Numbered from the stretch's first letter, positions 1 to 13,114 are shown. The stretch: DNA of 64,000 nt from Adiantum capillus-veneris (GCA_014529385.2 CM043956.1:91218721-91282720), one strand, 5' to 3'. Made by a program: numbers and translations. Notes: generated from the letters alone by a model not told the origin.

Positions 1-619
1 TAGTGCTTGAGCTCGTTTGAGAGCGGTTTCACTCCCCGCAGGGATTTGTTTATTGCTTGCATATTTTGTTTGGAGCTTGTTTGAGCGCGTATACTGCACC
101 TTACAGTATTGTTGACAGTGGATGTACGTTGAGTTGCGGAAACTGCCATATGTACCTTTTGTGGAGCCAATTTGGCTTGTTTCTCGCAGTCCCAAACATT
201 TTTGAGACTCGGTTCAGAGGCCCTTTTTGAGACTGGGCTGGTTTCTTATCTGCATAACCTTTTGTGAGGGTCGATAGCGTGAGGTTTTCTTGAGTTGGGG
301 GATTCTTGAATGTTGAGATCCTTTCGGTGATACAGGTTGCTGGAGTACCCCTTTTTCGTGGCCTTGCCATAGGACATGTATAGAGAGGGCTAGGTGCATT
401 TGATGTCGTGTTGGCAGTCTTGGGTCAGCTTTTGACTTTTTTATGCACAGTCAGTGGTTGATGCACCTGTCTTATGCTATGAGAGCATTACTTTTTATGC
501 GTTATTGATCTCTTGTGACAGTTTTGGATTAAAATTCTATCAATTTTTCTGGGGAAACTCTGCCGAATTTTTTCCAGAATTACTAGTGTTTATCGCAATA
601 TTATCTTTAGCTTGCAACC
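1..619 (+). mobile_element. 5' untranslated/LTR-proximal part of a copia element
   Basis: Non-coding sequence directly upstream of a copia gag start. It presumably holds the end of the 5' LTR and the leader, but the window edge cuts it. I see no clear TG...CA boundary and no TGGTATCAGAGC-type primer site, so the LTR end is not assigned. The assignment rests only on the position ahead of gag. Confidence 0.4.
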
Positions 620-2904
620 ATGTCATCTAGTGGTGAAAAGAATATTTACAATATCCAAAAATTTGATGGGATGAATTTTGCTATCTGGAAAGAGCATATT
701 CAAGATGTTCTTATAAAAAAAGGCGAGCTAGATCCTATCATGCAGTGCCCAGAGGGCGAGTATACAGATATTGAGTGGGAGAACTTGATGCTAAGGCCAA
801 ATCTACCCTCTGTTTGCATTTGCTAAATCTATGTACTTTACTATAGTTGGAGAAAGGACTGCTAGAGATGTATGGGATAAGTTGTGTTCCAGTTATGAGA
901 ACAAAAGTGCCACTAATAAGGTTTTCTTGATGAAGAAGATGTTTGACCTTTGTATGAAGGAAGGGGGCACTATTTCTACTCACATTAATGAGTTTAATAT
1001 CATTTTCACTCAGTTGACCACTTCGATGAAAATCAAATGTATCTTCTTGCTATGTAGTTTACCCTCGTCTTGGGATACGTCCTGTACTATGATTAGCAAC
1101 TCATCACCTGGTACCGGTCTAGTGTACAATGACGTCCTTGGGAGTTTGTTTACCGAGAAGATTTTCAAGAAATCTCTCGAAGGCAAGAAGGATGGTGATG
1201 TGTATGTTGCTAGTGATAGACAGAGGGGTCGCACTCAAAGTCGTGCCAAAAGCAAGGAACGTGGGGGCTCACGCAGTAAGTCTCGGGGTTCTATGCGTAA
1301 TGTCGAGTGCTATCACTGCCATAAAAAAGGGCATGTGAAGAAGAACTGCAGGAAATGGCAGGAAAGCAAGAAGGATAAACAATCCGGTGAAACTTCTAAG
1401 TCTGATGATTCAAACAAGGGCAAAGAAAAGTTAGAGGAGATCATTGTGCTAGAGTCCTCAAATGCTCCTATTGTAGAGACTCTTCCAGTGGTTGTTATGC
1501 CACTTACCTGTGACGTATTGGTTTTCACAGCAGATCTACCTATCGAGGCTCTTGTTACAGAAGATGCGCAGTATGCACAGAATTGGATAGTAGATTCTGG
1601 TGCGAGTTTCCATGTGACACCACATAGAGAGTGGTTCTCTACTTATTCTCACTCTTGTGGCAAAGTGAGACTTGGTGATGCTTATGAACTAGACATTGAG
1701 GGTGTCGGAAACGTCAAATTGCATCTAAGGAATGGCACGCACTTTACTTTATGTAGCGTCATACATGTGCCCAAGTTGACTAAAAGGTTGATTTTTGTTG
1801 ATCATCTTGATGATTTGGGCTACAACGCCACATTTGGCAATGGTTCGTGGATAGTACGCAAAGGTAATCTTGTCGTACTCAAAGGTCAGAATCATGGTAC
1901 CTTGTATTCCATGCATGTGTCAGATGTTGGTCATGATTACATATCTATAGCAGCGCGAGCTGCCGTCTACTGAGTTGTGGCATTGCCGGCTAGGTCATAT
2001 AAGCCAAAAAGGAATGAGAACTCTGACTCGTTTTGGCTACTTACCTGTCTTGTCCTATGTTGACTTTCCTGTTTGTGAGCACTGTATCTATGGCAAACAG
2101 ACTAGGTCCGTGCACTTACCATTGGATCAAAAGTGAGCTGAACCTCTAGATTTAGTGCATAGTGATGTTTGTGGTCCTATGTCAACCAAATCTCTAGAGG
2201 GGGACAACTATTTTGTGACATTCATAGATGACTCTACTCGAAAGGTGTGGGCATATCCTTTGAAACATAAGGATCAAGTTCTTCCTGTGTTCCAAAATTT
2301 TTTAGCACTCATTGAGAATCAGTCTGGCAAGAAACTCAAGAGGTTGCGGACTGACAACGGTGGAGAGTATGTCTCCAAGGAGTTTGACAATTTATGTGCT
2401 AAAAGGGGGATTAAAAGATAGTTTACTGCACCATACACACCAGCTAAGAATGGAGTTGTTGAGTGCATGAATCGTACGATTCAGGAAAGAGTCACAACCA
2501 TGCTTTCTAGAGCAAATCTCACACAAGGCATTTGGGCAGAAGCCGTCTTGACTACAGTGCACATTATAAATCCTTCGGCTAGTACGCCATTGAATTATGA
2601 GATTTCAGAAGAGTTATGGTCTAAACGTAAGCCCCACCATGACCATCTACGTGTTTTTGGTTGCGAAGCTTATGCTCACGTGCCTAAACAACTTCGACAA
2701 AAGTTATAGCCAAAGTCACACAAATGTATTTTCATTGGATATGGTGCAGACGGAGAGATGGGATATCATCTCTGGCACCCAAAATCTCGTCGAGTCATCC
2801 GTAGTTCAGATGTGATCTTCAATGAGTCAAAGATCCATAAGCAACCTATCAAGGAAATAGAAATCGGAGAGTCACTTTTGAGGATGTTGCCTCAGAGACA
2901 GTGA
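620..2904 (+). pseudogene. Ty1/copia gag-protease-integrase polyprotein, decayed and truncated
   Basis: Copia polyprotein in order gag, protease, integrase. Gag begins at the ATG at 620 and shifts frame near 800-830, continuing as a 380-codon stretch from 831. A CX2CX4HX4C zinc knuckle (CYHCHKKGHVKKNC) lies at 1308-1349. The aspartic protease motif WIVDSGASFHVTP is near 1584. A TGA at 1971 precedes the pre-integrase segment LWHCRLGHIS. The integrase core shows HSDVCGPM and FIDDSTRK from about 2158, TDNGGEY near 2350, then TAG at 2419 and 2707 on either side of the glutamate region, and FGCEAYAHVP. Reverse transcriptase and RNase H, which should follow, are absent: homology stops near 2900 and unrelated repeat DNA begins. 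With at least one frameshift and three stops this copy is dead. Confidence 0.9.
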
Positions 2905-2989
2905 AATCAACTCAGCGCGCTACGTGGGAGACCTTGATGCAAGGATCACCCCTACCAAGTCAAATTTGAAAAAAGTTGTTAGAAGTAGG

Positions 2990-4000
2990 AATAGAGGGAG
3001 AAAATCGCGTTTTTCTCCCAACTACCTGAAAGAAGAAGAATTTTTTTTTCCAAGTTTTGAACCAGAGGGGGATCTTGATGCAATAATCACACCCATCGAG
3101 AAAAAACTGAAATTGGGAATTTGCACATGAGGTTAAACAAAACCCTAGTAAAAAAGTGCTAGAAAATGCTAAAATTGGCTTAGAACATTCAAAAGAGGTC
3201 AAAAGTGAACCAAATTTGGTAGGTAAGCTCTACAGAGTGTGGGGAACCTAACCAAATAGAAAAATCTTCATTTTGGAAAATCTATGTTGATCTTAGGAAA
3301 ACATCGCATTTTGTTCTTGAAGGTTGCTAAAAATAGTCAGACAGAGCACTGAAACTTGGTGTGCTCTTAGGCCTTGGTGTGAGAAACTCATAGGTCTTTT
3401 TAAAATCAAATGTGGACTCTTAGATCACAAGTTAGGCTCAAAACAGTCAGAAAGGGACCCTAAAACCGCCAAAATAGGGTTAGGAGACCTTCTTAAACTC
3501 CAAATTGGCCCAAAATTGGTGAGTAGGCTATTCATAAGCTGATGAACCCAACCAAAGTGAAAAAGTTTTGAAGAAGCTGTCAAAAAAGCATCTTGAGGGA
3601 GAAAATTGCAATTTCCCCCCCAAGTACTCTTGAAGGTTGTTAGACTCGTCTCAAATTTGGAGTGCTTGTAGTACAAGTGCATGTTCAAAATTTGGTGTCA
3701 TTTGGACAATGGGAGTGCAAGATACAAAGCTAAATAGTCTGCCAAGACATGCTAAAACTGCGATTTTTTGTGTTTTCCTTGACAAAAAAGATCAAAACTT
3801 GACAAACAGGGTATACTAAGTGTGGGAAACCCAGTGAACTCAACCAAACTAAAAAAAATTGCAAAAAAACATCTTAAGGAGAAAATTGCGATTTTATCCC
3901 AGCACTTAGCTATAGGGGTCAGAACTTGACAAGACTTGGGGACTTTGTTCTGCATGTCCTGTACATTGCAGTGACTAAGTTTGGGCCAAAAATACCCTAC
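2990..4000. repeat. degenerate ~300-bp tandem repeat with palindromic motif
   Basis: At least three diverged units of about 290-300 bp can be aligned by eye. Each has a segment of the type 'accaaa(a/t)ttggt...gtaggct' (near 3208, 3507 and 3800), then '(g)aaccyaaccaaa', and two go on to a GGGAGAAAATTGCAATTT-type palindrome (2996-3020, 3596-3622, 3876-3900). No open frame is conserved. It resembles the repetitive untranslated region of a gypsy element. Confidence 0.6.
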
Positions 4001-4759
4001 AGAGCACTAGTTACAAGCAGTTTTGTGTTGCAAGTGAAAAAAAGTTTCACGAAAACACAACATAACTTGGAAGCGGCTCTACATATCTTAGAGTAACACT
4101 TGACCTAAAGGTATGCCACTAGCAACCTTTAGTTCAAGGGTTTGGAAAAACGTTGTTAAGGCCTCAAATTTCCATTTTTGTTTAGGGTGTCTCAAACGAG
4201 CTTTTGACAAATTTGGGAAAGAACGGCCAAAGTTTAGGACATAGTTTTGAATTTTTATATCCTGACCACTTGGGACAAGTAATAAGACCTTGGGAGAAAC
4301 TCATCTTTGGAGTTTCCAACATAACATTGCCTGAAAACATACCATTCAAGAGTTGACAACTGCAACTTGAAAGCATAGCTGATTTTGCGGATTGGCTTTA
4401 CATTTTTTATTGTTTGAGAGTATACACAGATTTCACACAGGTTCTAGACAAGAACACAAGATTCAAAGGAATTCAATAGCTTCTCAACAAGTTGAAAAGT
4501 GTTTTTGCAATTTTTGGAGAGAGCATTAATAGGTAACAAGTTGGGTTTGTGGAAACACTCAATTTTGTTTTTGATTTCATGCTTTTAAGATATGGTAACT
4601 TTTATAACTCGAGGGCTAGGTCAAAGAGAGATATTGAGAGTAGAGTATCATTAGATGAGAGGATCAATCAAGAACTTATAACAGAGCCTATGGAAGTCTA
4701 GAACCTATCGTTGAGGACTACTATCTAATACGACTTCAGAGTCTTCTAGTTTCTACAAA
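4001..4759. other. non-coding leader-like DNA, no gene seen
   Basis: AT-rich sequence between the tandem repeat and the first ORF of the gypsy-like element. No ORF, RNA gene or clear LTR boundary is recognised. It is probably untranslated retroelement leader. Confidence 0.4.
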
Positions 4760-5386
4760 ATGGCTTCTGGTCTACGCAAGAAAGGACCTGGGATAGCTAG
4801 TTCTAGCAGAGTGTTATTGAAGGCAATGGATTATGACATGACCTTAGTCAACCAATTTGGAGCAAGGATCTTTGTAGATCCCTATAATCACCTTGTTTGT
4901 CGAATTGATGATCGTCCGATGGGATTCATTGAGGAGCCATCATTGAAATATCTAAATGATAGATATGTGGATCGCACTAGTGTCACTTATAAAGTGGTAG
5001 AGGATCAAGACCTATTAGATGACCTAGGATGAGTGGTATCTAAAAACCAAAGAGATATAGTGCCTGAATCATGTCCATTGCCATCTTCAGAACACCTCAT
5101 GCAAGTCCATTTCTTAAAGTTAAAACATGCTTTGACAGATGATACATCCATATCTCTCTATTGGGCATTTATAAGAGAAGATATCAACATGTACAGAGGG
5201 AAATCCATTGGATACAAAGCGATCACAAAAGAGAAGATCCTATATGTTTTTGCTTCAATGGCTACAAAGATTGTCTTAATCTTCTACAAGTTTGGATACA
5301 AATTTGAAGCACTATCAAGAAAGGATTTTTGGAAGATCACTTATCATGGGATTCTAGTGATTGACCAATTGACCATCATAGTGTAA
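4760..5386 (+). pseudogene. extra ORF upstream of gag in a gypsy-like element, interrupted by TGA
   Basis: An ATG at 4760 opens a frame of about 208 codons broken once by an in-frame TGA at 5030-5032; the same frame then runs to 5386. The product is mixed in composition with no zinc knuckle, protease or transmembrane signature, and I do not recognise a domain. It lies 350 bp ahead of a gag domain in the same orientation. An ORF in front of gag is known in the Ogre/Tat branch of plant Ty3/gypsy elements, so this may be that kind of accessory ORF. That is inference from position, not from sequence similarity I can see. Confidence 0.5.
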
Positions 5387-5732
5387 GCTTAGAGCCAGGA
5401 ACTTTAAAAGCCATAGTTGGAGATGTTGAAACATCGACAAGGCTGAGAGAGGAACCAAGCATTATAAGAGTAGACTCTACCACAAGAACAACCAAAGTGA
5501 AGGATACTCATCCAAAGAGAACTGGAGATAGGTGTGGATTTATAGCCATTACATGGTCTTCAATTCCACACCATATCGAGTGAGTAGTGCCAGATGTGAC
5601 TACAAGAGAAGTACCAAGAGCTGCACCTAGAGCACCAGCACCTACAGTGTATGAGGATACTTTCCTAGGAGCTCCGGGAATGAAGAGATATGTCGTTGAG
5701 CCAAGACCTTTGCGTCCATATCAAGTTGCAAT

Positions 5733-6158
5733 ATGCATGGGATTGAAGTAAAACAAGTGTTGAGGGCAAAACACATCACAAATTTTCACATCCGGTTTGA
5801 AGGTTTTGGATTGACTTTGGAGGGCATTGCCCTTACATGGTTCCAGCCTTTGAAAAAGGAAAACTATGAAAACATAGAAGCAATATTGCAAGACTTTGTA
5901 GAGGAGTTTTCTATGCGAGTGATTAAGCACAATATAGTGTCACAAATCCATTCTTTCAAGCAGAAAGATAACAAGAGAGTACGAGAGGCCCCATTGCGAT
6001 TCAAGCAATACATTAAGAGATGTTCACCACGAGAAACCCCCCAGGAGGATCACCAAGTAGTGTTGTTCATTGAGGGGATCAAGAATGAGCACGCCAATAA
6101 GGATTTGCACTTGAAAAAGTGTGCAACATTAGATGAGGTCGTGAGAGAATCTATCTGA
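5733..6158 (+). pseudogene. Ty3/gypsy gag domain (capsid region)
   Basis: A 141-codon stretch typical of the retrotransposon gag domain: LTLEGIALTWFQPL, then a middle 'FVEEFSMRVIKH' helix region, 'SFKQKDNKRVREAPLRFKQY' and 'VVLFIEGI'. The tryptophan in LTWF and the QKxxxxVRxxxxRFK pattern are family hallmarks. It lacks the N-terminal and zinc-knuckle ends in frame, so it is a fragment of a decayed gag. It follows the accessory ORF at 4760 in the same orientation. Confidence 0.75.
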
Positions 6159-7318
6159 TACAAATATGTTGAGAACAACACTGATATAGCAACAACTGAG
6201 GATGGATCATCTTGCTGATGAACTTATCAAGAGAATAGATCAGACCTGGAGAGTCTAAAATGAGAGAATGCCACCATTAAGACATTGCTTGAAATTTGGA
6301 GGAGGACATCCGATGACACATCAATGTCCCGTGTTGCCAAACAATATCCTACACAGAAGTGGGGTTCCATTGAGCATAAGTGGACGAATCATGCCATTAA
6401 GAAATGTTATTACAATAGGGGTCAAGTTAGGGAAGGGCCTTATTAGCCTAACTTGCAGTACCAGCCTAACCCACCAGTGAATCTCGGTATCAATAGAATA
6501 GGCCAACACCACGAAAAGCTATGGGTACCACTATGTACATGATCCTAGCCCACCAATGGTTATGGAGTTATATGACCATGAGAATATCTCTTCATCCTCT
6601 AGTAATCCTCTATCAAGAATAGAAAGTTTATCTCCAAGGAAAGGGCTTACACTGAGCCAAGGAACACTAATGCTCATAGCCAATCAAGGAGAGACTAAAC
6701 AAAACGTGTATCCCCAGATACCATCTGCCTAGAAATTGAGACAACAAGGAACCCTAGGACTTATTTTCAAATGTCAAGGAGTCCATCTGGCTAGGAATTG
6801 CCCAACAGACCAAGCTAATGATGCAAAAAAAGTTCTAATGTGATTGTTAATGCTTTGCAATCAGCAGGCATGCTTCACATGGATATTATGATGAATGTGG
6901 GATTAAACATTTGTATGAGGATTTAGAACCTAGATAAGGAAGGAAAATCAACGATAAACATTGTAGAGGTCATGCCCTCTTCAAGTGGTTCTGATTCAGA
7001 TGCAAAAGTGCCATTGAAAGCGGTAACAAGAGCAAAGGAAAAGGAAAAAGCGATAGGTGAGAAAAGTAGCGATGACTCTAAAAAACCCGTCAAGGTGAAA
7101 TGAGCAAAGAAAGCTGCAAGAGATAAAGTTAGAGCCCAGTACCATAGGAATTTAAAGTCTATTATAGCTAAGCTATCACAAGATCAAGAGCAATTACAGT
7201 GATCGACAAAGTCTTCATCTACTTTGATACTAGAAGAAGTACCCAAAGTAGTACCAAAGCCAAGAAAAGTAGAGCCAAAGGATGTTAGTTCACAGGCTTA
7301 GACAAGAATTTCAAGCCA
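6159..7318 (+). pseudogene. degenerate gag C-terminus / zinc-knuckle and linker of the gypsy-like element
   Basis: No long frame survives. Near 6285 the reading CLKFGGGHPMTHQC keeps the spacing of a gag zinc knuckle but has Phe for the second Cys. Near 6760 a second decayed knuckle-like segment ends in ARNCP. From about 6960 to 7280 there is a Ser/Asp then Lys-rich linker with scattered stops ('VTRAKEKEKA'), typical of the gag-protease linker. No protease DTGA motif could be read. Confidence 0.5.
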
Positions 7319-7816
7319 TTGGAAGCCATTGTAAAGGCATATGCAATGAGAGTAGACAATCAACATGCAATAGAGCATCGGTGGATGACTTCTCCTAATG
7401 CAAAGATAGAAAAGTCGAGGTTGGAGATGTGCAAAAGGTTGATTAAGACTACTCAATTTCTTATGGAACCTCCACCGTATATGCCATCTCAGGCTAGGAT
7501 AATGCCACAACCACCTGTTGATTCTAAAGAAACAAAGGAGAGCTTAAATGATGCGGCTGAACAAGAACCGATGAGGGAAGCTAAGGTTTCAGCTAACAAC
7601 AAGGTTCACGAAAAGAGTTCCAACAAGCAAGGTGAGAAAGAGGATAAAAAAGGGATCCTACATCCTCAAGGGATTGGGAATGCGACTACTTGTGGAGAAG
7701 GAGTGGTTGAACACGTGGTAGCAAACACAATAGATGAATCTGTTTACCATATACCTCCTACCGTGCCAAAAGTTAAAGGTGATTGGCTTGAAGAACTTTG
7801 GGACATGCGTAGGTAG
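7319..7816 (+). CDS. charged retroelement linker ORF, function unknown
   Basis: 165 codons from an ATG at 7319 (an in-frame start, not necessarily the native one) to TAG at 7814. The protein is rich in Lys, Glu, Pro and Gln, with the low-complexity charged middle (residues ~60-120) often found between gag and pol in gypsy elements. Its end GDWLEELWDMRR is not a motif I recognise. It continues the same orientation as the gag at 5733. It is probably a leftover of the polyprotein and not a host gene. Confidence 0.35.
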   Translation: MEAIVKAYAMRVDNQHAIEHRWMTSPNAKIEKSRLEMCKRLIKTTQFLMEPPPYMPSQARIMPQPPVDSKETKESLNDAAEQEPMREAKVSANNKVHEKSSNKQGEKEDKKGILHPQGIGNATTCGEGVVEHVVANTIDESVYHIPPTVPKVKGDWLEELWDMRR

Positions 7817-7819
7817 GGT

Positions 7820-10028
7820 AGATATGGCAGTCATCAATGGGGATCAACACCTATTGTGGAAAACACATAGCCTGCGGATTTTGAAACAAAAAAGTCATAA
7901 TCATCCCATGCCAACCACAATCCCCATAAGCGCTTCAAAGACACCACAACACTTGCCAAAGTCAGAACCCACTATAATGGCGTGGCGTCCTAAACTTCCC
8001 ACACAAATTCAAGCCAAGAAGTAGTTTAAACCTTCATCAATTCAATAGAATTCTTCCTAAAAACACTTGTTACATGGTACGTGCTCATTGATGTAGAACC
8101 ATGTCAACCTCATCGTCGAATACCCTTAAGCACTTTGCTTAAGACCCACCTCTTGCACAACATTAATTTCTCCATGCATTGACCAAGTATGCATACATAG
8201 TGACACATTACAAAGCCTTGCATAAGGCACTGCTTTGAGCCCATGCACAATGCAACCCTAACAGCTCACTGTTGTTTAGTAGTACTCCAACTAGGAGGGG
8301 GGGAGGCATTCTAAATGTGGATCTATTGATCAAATGAAAACAAGGACATGGTTTTATCGATTTGGTGTTGTAATTTGCATTTGATGTTTTCTTTTGATAA
8401 AAGTTTTTGATTTTATGCCATGAAAAGATGAGGTATATGAAGAATAAGGGACAAACATAAAATATGAGCCTTAGGTGTGAGTACTTCTGTACATATTTTA
8501 TAAAATTTTCACTTATTTTCATTGTTTTTCTCTATTTTCTATTGTGTTTTTTATTTTCCATAATAATAATCTTTTAGACAGCAAAAAAAAATTGCAAGAA
8601 AAGCAGGATACAAGTACAAAGAGTCTATGAAGTGACAGGAACTACCAAAAGTCTAATTGGAGGTTTGTTTGGTCAAGATTCAAAATGAACACAACTTGAT
8701 CAAATAAGGACCAATCTTGATTGGCAGAGTAAGGGCATCAAAGCTACCAAATTCTGTGAAGGAGTCTCACCCCAAATTCTACATGCAAAGTGATGCAAGC
8801 AAAGAGGCTCTTGAACATCAAAAGCATCAAACTGCTAAAAGTCATCCAAAAAACATTGGAATGGGGTCACACTTCACTACATAGCTTCTACATGGCTAGT
8901 ACATCATGTCCTGCATTATACATAGTGCTAAGCTTCAACCTACAGCCCAAGACAATAGTCAGAACTTCATTCACACGACAAATGTCTAATAGCAGCAATA
9001 ATGGCATCCAAAAGATGGAGTGACACATCAAGTGTGTCTAAATGGAGTATTTGTTCATGTGTGAATAGCCACATAACTGAATTTTTTTATATTTGTGTTA
9101 GGTAGAAAAAAATTGCGATTTTTTTTCTCTACCTTCTTCATGTTGAACAACAACCAGATCTTGTTTTAGCCAACGGTTTACCCTAACCCAAAAAATAATG
9201 CCTATGAAGTCCTAAATGTATTGAGCTTACCCAATTCCAAGAACTTGCTTGTTTCTCCTTGCCAAAAGTCCAAAAGTGGTAAAAATCTTCCATGGGAGGC
9301 CACATTTATGGTACATGTGGTTAACATCCTTAACACATTATGGGAAACATGCCCACAAAGCTGAAAGTCAATCAGACGTGAGATCTCCAATATGAGAAAA
9401 AAATTGTGATTTTTCCCCACAGAGGCTGATCACACACCCATCAAAATTTTTAACATGCTAGCCACATTGGCAAGAGCCTGTAAGCCCCCTTTGTGAAGTC
9501 AAAACTCAAAAGAGACTTAGATCTTGTGCACAAAGCTCAAAAAATATGCAGCCAATACTAAAACCGTAATTCAAGCCAAACCATTTAGCCAAATTTCTTC
9601 ATTTTTGTACCAGAGCCTATTCTCATAGTGTTCAACAAGCCCATAGGTCCAAATCCAAAAAAAGTTTCTATTCATTATTGCTAGAAAAAAATTGCAAATT
9701 TTTCTTAATCTTGCATAAATGAAAAAATTCCAAGTTGTTTTATATTATGCATGAATCATATAGTCATTTTAAGATAGTTAGAGAATCGGCAAGCTAAATG
9801 GATGCATAGAGGCATGTAAAATGCAAGAACAACTTTGACATTTGCTAAAAATGCTACTGTGTTGTGATGGTATAGCTATGAAGAACAACACAGAGGAATG
9901 CCCAAGAAGTGGAGCCACAAGAAAATGCTGGAGCAACTATCATCCTTCAATTTTCTCACGGAGACAAAGAGAGCTTGATGGTAGATTCTTTATTACTAGA
10001 CCTTGGCTCATGTCAGGGATGACATAAA
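7820..10028. other. non-coding retroelement DNA with palindromic motifs
   Basis: No gene is recognised. Three copies of a palindrome centred on AAAATTGCRATTTT occur at 9101-9133, 9393-9419 and 9681-9707, about 290 bp apart, echoing the block at 2996-3900. This suggests an untranslated 3' region of a gypsy element of the same family. Confidence 0.45.
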
Positions 10029-10042
10029 GTAGGAGGGGGAGT
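10029..10042 (+). other. polypurine tract candidate
   Basis: The purine run GTAGGAGGGGGAG, with few neighbouring G-runs, lies at the end of the 4400-10040 gypsy-like region. It could be the plus-strand primer site ahead of a 3' LTR starting near 10043. No matching second LTR was found, so the LTR itself is unproven. Confidence 0.35.
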
Positions 10043-12950
10043 TTTGGAAGATTCCAACAACAGATGCTCTCTAAGAGCTTTTACATTGACACCTAGGCCA
10101 CCCTTTGACCTAGGGTCATAGGTTATCCTCTATTCACATGAGAGATCCTATGGATGTCAATGTACAAGCTCAATGGCCATTTGACCGTATGCTCATCTTT
10201 TTGTACCTTTATGTTAACAAGGACCCTATGGACCTGAGGCCATACCTATCTCAAGTTTCCTTGTGCACTACATACAAAATTTGTATGTACCGCATACAGG
10301 AACCCTTTGGGCCTAAAGATGGTTCTTTGCCCTAGCTTTGCGAAACCCTAGCGCTTCTTGCTCCCTGCCAGCCCTGACCTGGACGTGGGAGGCGACTGCG
10401 TTCAGGGACTAGGCAGTTAGAAGGGTTTGGGGAGATGGGGCTACGGTCTCTTTGTCCATCTTGGCTACTGCAATGGACCAGGTGAAGGCCGCGAGGGTAG
10501 GGGATGCTCCTTGGGAGGGAGCCCAAGCTATCCTCAGTCCGGAATAATGGCTCTAACCTGCAGAAGACATTGGAGAGGGAGAATGAGTTCCACACCCGAC
10601 ACACAACACAAAGCCTCTCTACAACTCAGGGTATCCACAACACCCCTAACCTCTCAAATAACACCTTCAAATTGGCTAATTTGCACTAATAGACCCACCT
10701 TAGCACACATAACAACTATCTCATACCTTGCAGAAACAACTTTCAACATAAATACACCCACACTGCTCAACTCACCCTTTCCGGATCACAAAACACCCTG
10801 ATTCTACCCTCTTGGCAACACCTTTCAAGCTGCAGGCATACCCTCTGCAAGCACTGGCAAGTACACAAAGAGCAAGAGAAAAGGAGGGGGATGGGGAGAA
10901 GCAACACGAGAAATAGGAGCAAATGCTTAGTAGTATTGCATAGGGAGATAGTACAACCAAGCCTACAGGTCCAATGTCAAGCTTACAATACATAGGTTTG
11001 CAAACCTTAAACCACTCTCTCTGGCAAAAAATCTCCTCAAAAAATCACTTCTATGTCCTTTTATAGGGCTTGGCTAAGGCTAAGAAAGAAAAAACAAGGA
11101 GCTATCAAGCTCGTACAATCAACTGAAGCTTCATATAATTGCCACCACTTGGCATAGTCTATTTTGGCAACCTTTGCATGGCACCTCTCTTTGCCCAATT
11201 TGACCACCCTTGCACTTGCCCTCTTGGGACTTTGAACACCTCTCGGATTGGCTCTCTTTCTCTTCCTCATTTGTCGTGGGTGGGATAGGCCTCTTGGCCT
11301 TGTTCCTTGACAATGTTCCCGAACTAGCCCTTTCTTTGCTGTCACCTGCCGCGGGACCCCTCCCCTATGCAAGCAATAGCGACATTGCCATTGGGGGGGG
11401 GGGGTACCCCTTCAAAAGATTGCCTCATGGGCATGGGCACGGGCCCTTACAGGATGCCACATCATTTGATACCACACGGCAATGCCGCCGGCCACCGGCC
11501 AAAGCGCCACCATCTCCAACAAGCACACCGACGTGTCGCCACCCGTGCAGGGCCGCAGGCCACCAACACAACGCCCCTCGAGGGCCGCCATCGCTGAGCT
11601 CCAGAGGGAGCTCCCTCTCACGCTTCTCATACCTCAAATGGGTGCCACCGCTTGGGTTAAATACCTTGCCATCCGGCCACCACACTGCACATATGGGTTT
11701 ATGCTCGGTGCCATGTGGCACGCCCTCGTGAGTACCTCCAAGAACTTGAAACTCAAATCTTTTTTCCCTAAAAAAAATCCCCAAGCTCATTGTTTTCCAT
11801 TGCTTGCCTTGCCTACCAATTGGCACCTAGTGATCCATTTACCGAGCCGTAAATTTGTGCTGAAAATCCATTGAGCCGACTTCGACTTCCCCTGACCTTG
11901 CCGCACTTCAAAAATCTCTGAGCCCCCTAACCAAGGCTGCAAAAACTGAGAAAACCATGTGTGGCCAACTTTGGACAAATGAACCCAATTTTCAGACTTC
12001 TATATCTTTTCGCTCCGGGCTCCGTTTGACGTGCAATCAACTCCTGCTAGCTCCATACATTGCACAACACCTCCTTGCACTCTGTCACGATCCCAAAAAA
12101 TGCCAGATGGCATGACTCCCCATGTGGTGGGCATCAACCTAGCCCCCGGCAAAACTTCAATTGGCCATAAAATGCAATCTGTGGCTCTGATCTGCAATCT
12201 GAAAAGATGGGTAGGCTCTATAAATTGAGCACTACACGCCTATACCCTGACATCCACTTGGGCCACCCGTCCCCAGCTGCCCTATCCGGCAATAATCTGC
12301 TACACACTGAACCTTCAACCTTCCATAACTTGGGCTCCATCGCTCGGTTTGATGAGCTATCTGGACCTGCTTCAAGCTCTACATTCTAGGACCCAAAAGT
12401 TGCATCTTGCATCTCCTTCCCCTATTCCCCAAATTAGTCCCTTTTGGAGTCTTTTTTGGCCTATAAGCCGCATCAGTCATACATCTCCGCTGCTACCTGT
12501 CAACCCATGATCTTCCTAGCTGCTCCAACCTTTTGCCATGCTTCTGTTAGCCTGCATATATCTGCCCTTGCCACCTTCTATGGTCGACACACTTTGGCTG
12601 TACCAACGCCCTATTCTGGCATTGGGGCTGGATGGCGGCCTCGTCTTCTTCTTTGAAGACATTTCCTGTGCACCTTGCCTTCTCGGACGATGCTCATGTT
12701 GGTCAACAACAAAGTAAAGGGTGGCACCCTCAGCTATGGTGGTGGTGATGAACAAGCTGACTCGATGGTTGCTAGTCATTTGGTTTCAATGGTGGAATAT
12801 TTGCAATGGTGCAAGGCTCTTCGTTAAAGCTTGATTTGGCATAATCTGCTCCTTTGGCAGCCTATGCGTCTTTCTCACGTGGTACTAGAGCGGCTCGGCT
12901 CTCCTTGTATGCAGCGGCTTCTCTTCCCAGATCTCTTGAATCTATGTAGT
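10043..12950. other. GC-richer LTR-like DNA, no credible gene
   Basis: This stretch is clearly richer in G+C than its surroundings and contains several overlapping short frames on both strands, none with a recognisable domain. A 12-G run lies at 11393-11404. On the minus strand a TATA-like CCTATAAAAGGA is present near 11065, and on the plus strand CTCTATAAATTGAGC lies near 12211. These are compatible with pieces of one or more LTRs. Confidence 0.4.
12880..12891 (+). other. primer-binding-site-like sequence (initiator Met tRNA type)
   Basis: TGGTACTAGAGC differs by two bases from the common plant retroelement primer site TGGTATCAGAGC. It would place the end of a plus-strand LTR just upstream, near 12879. 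About 65 bp later a polypurine run GGAGGGGGG (near 12956) suggests a collapsed element. Confidence 0.35.
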
Positions 12951-13114
12951 GTTTTGGAGGGGGGCTCCATGATCAACCTATGTATCTGAAGTTGCCGTGG
13001 GAAGCGTGTGTGTAGACGGCTGGATAGTTTCACTATGTGGGAACATTCTCTTATGAGACGGGCAACAAATTACTTAGTAGTTACTATGGTAATTACTACA
13101 GTAAACCTAAAGTG

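Noticed and set aside
10427-11874. Overlapping Pro/His/Gly-rich frames up to 173 codons on both strands
   Set aside because: No domain, no codon bias or splice structure, and several frames are open at once because of GC-rich, stop-poor sequence.
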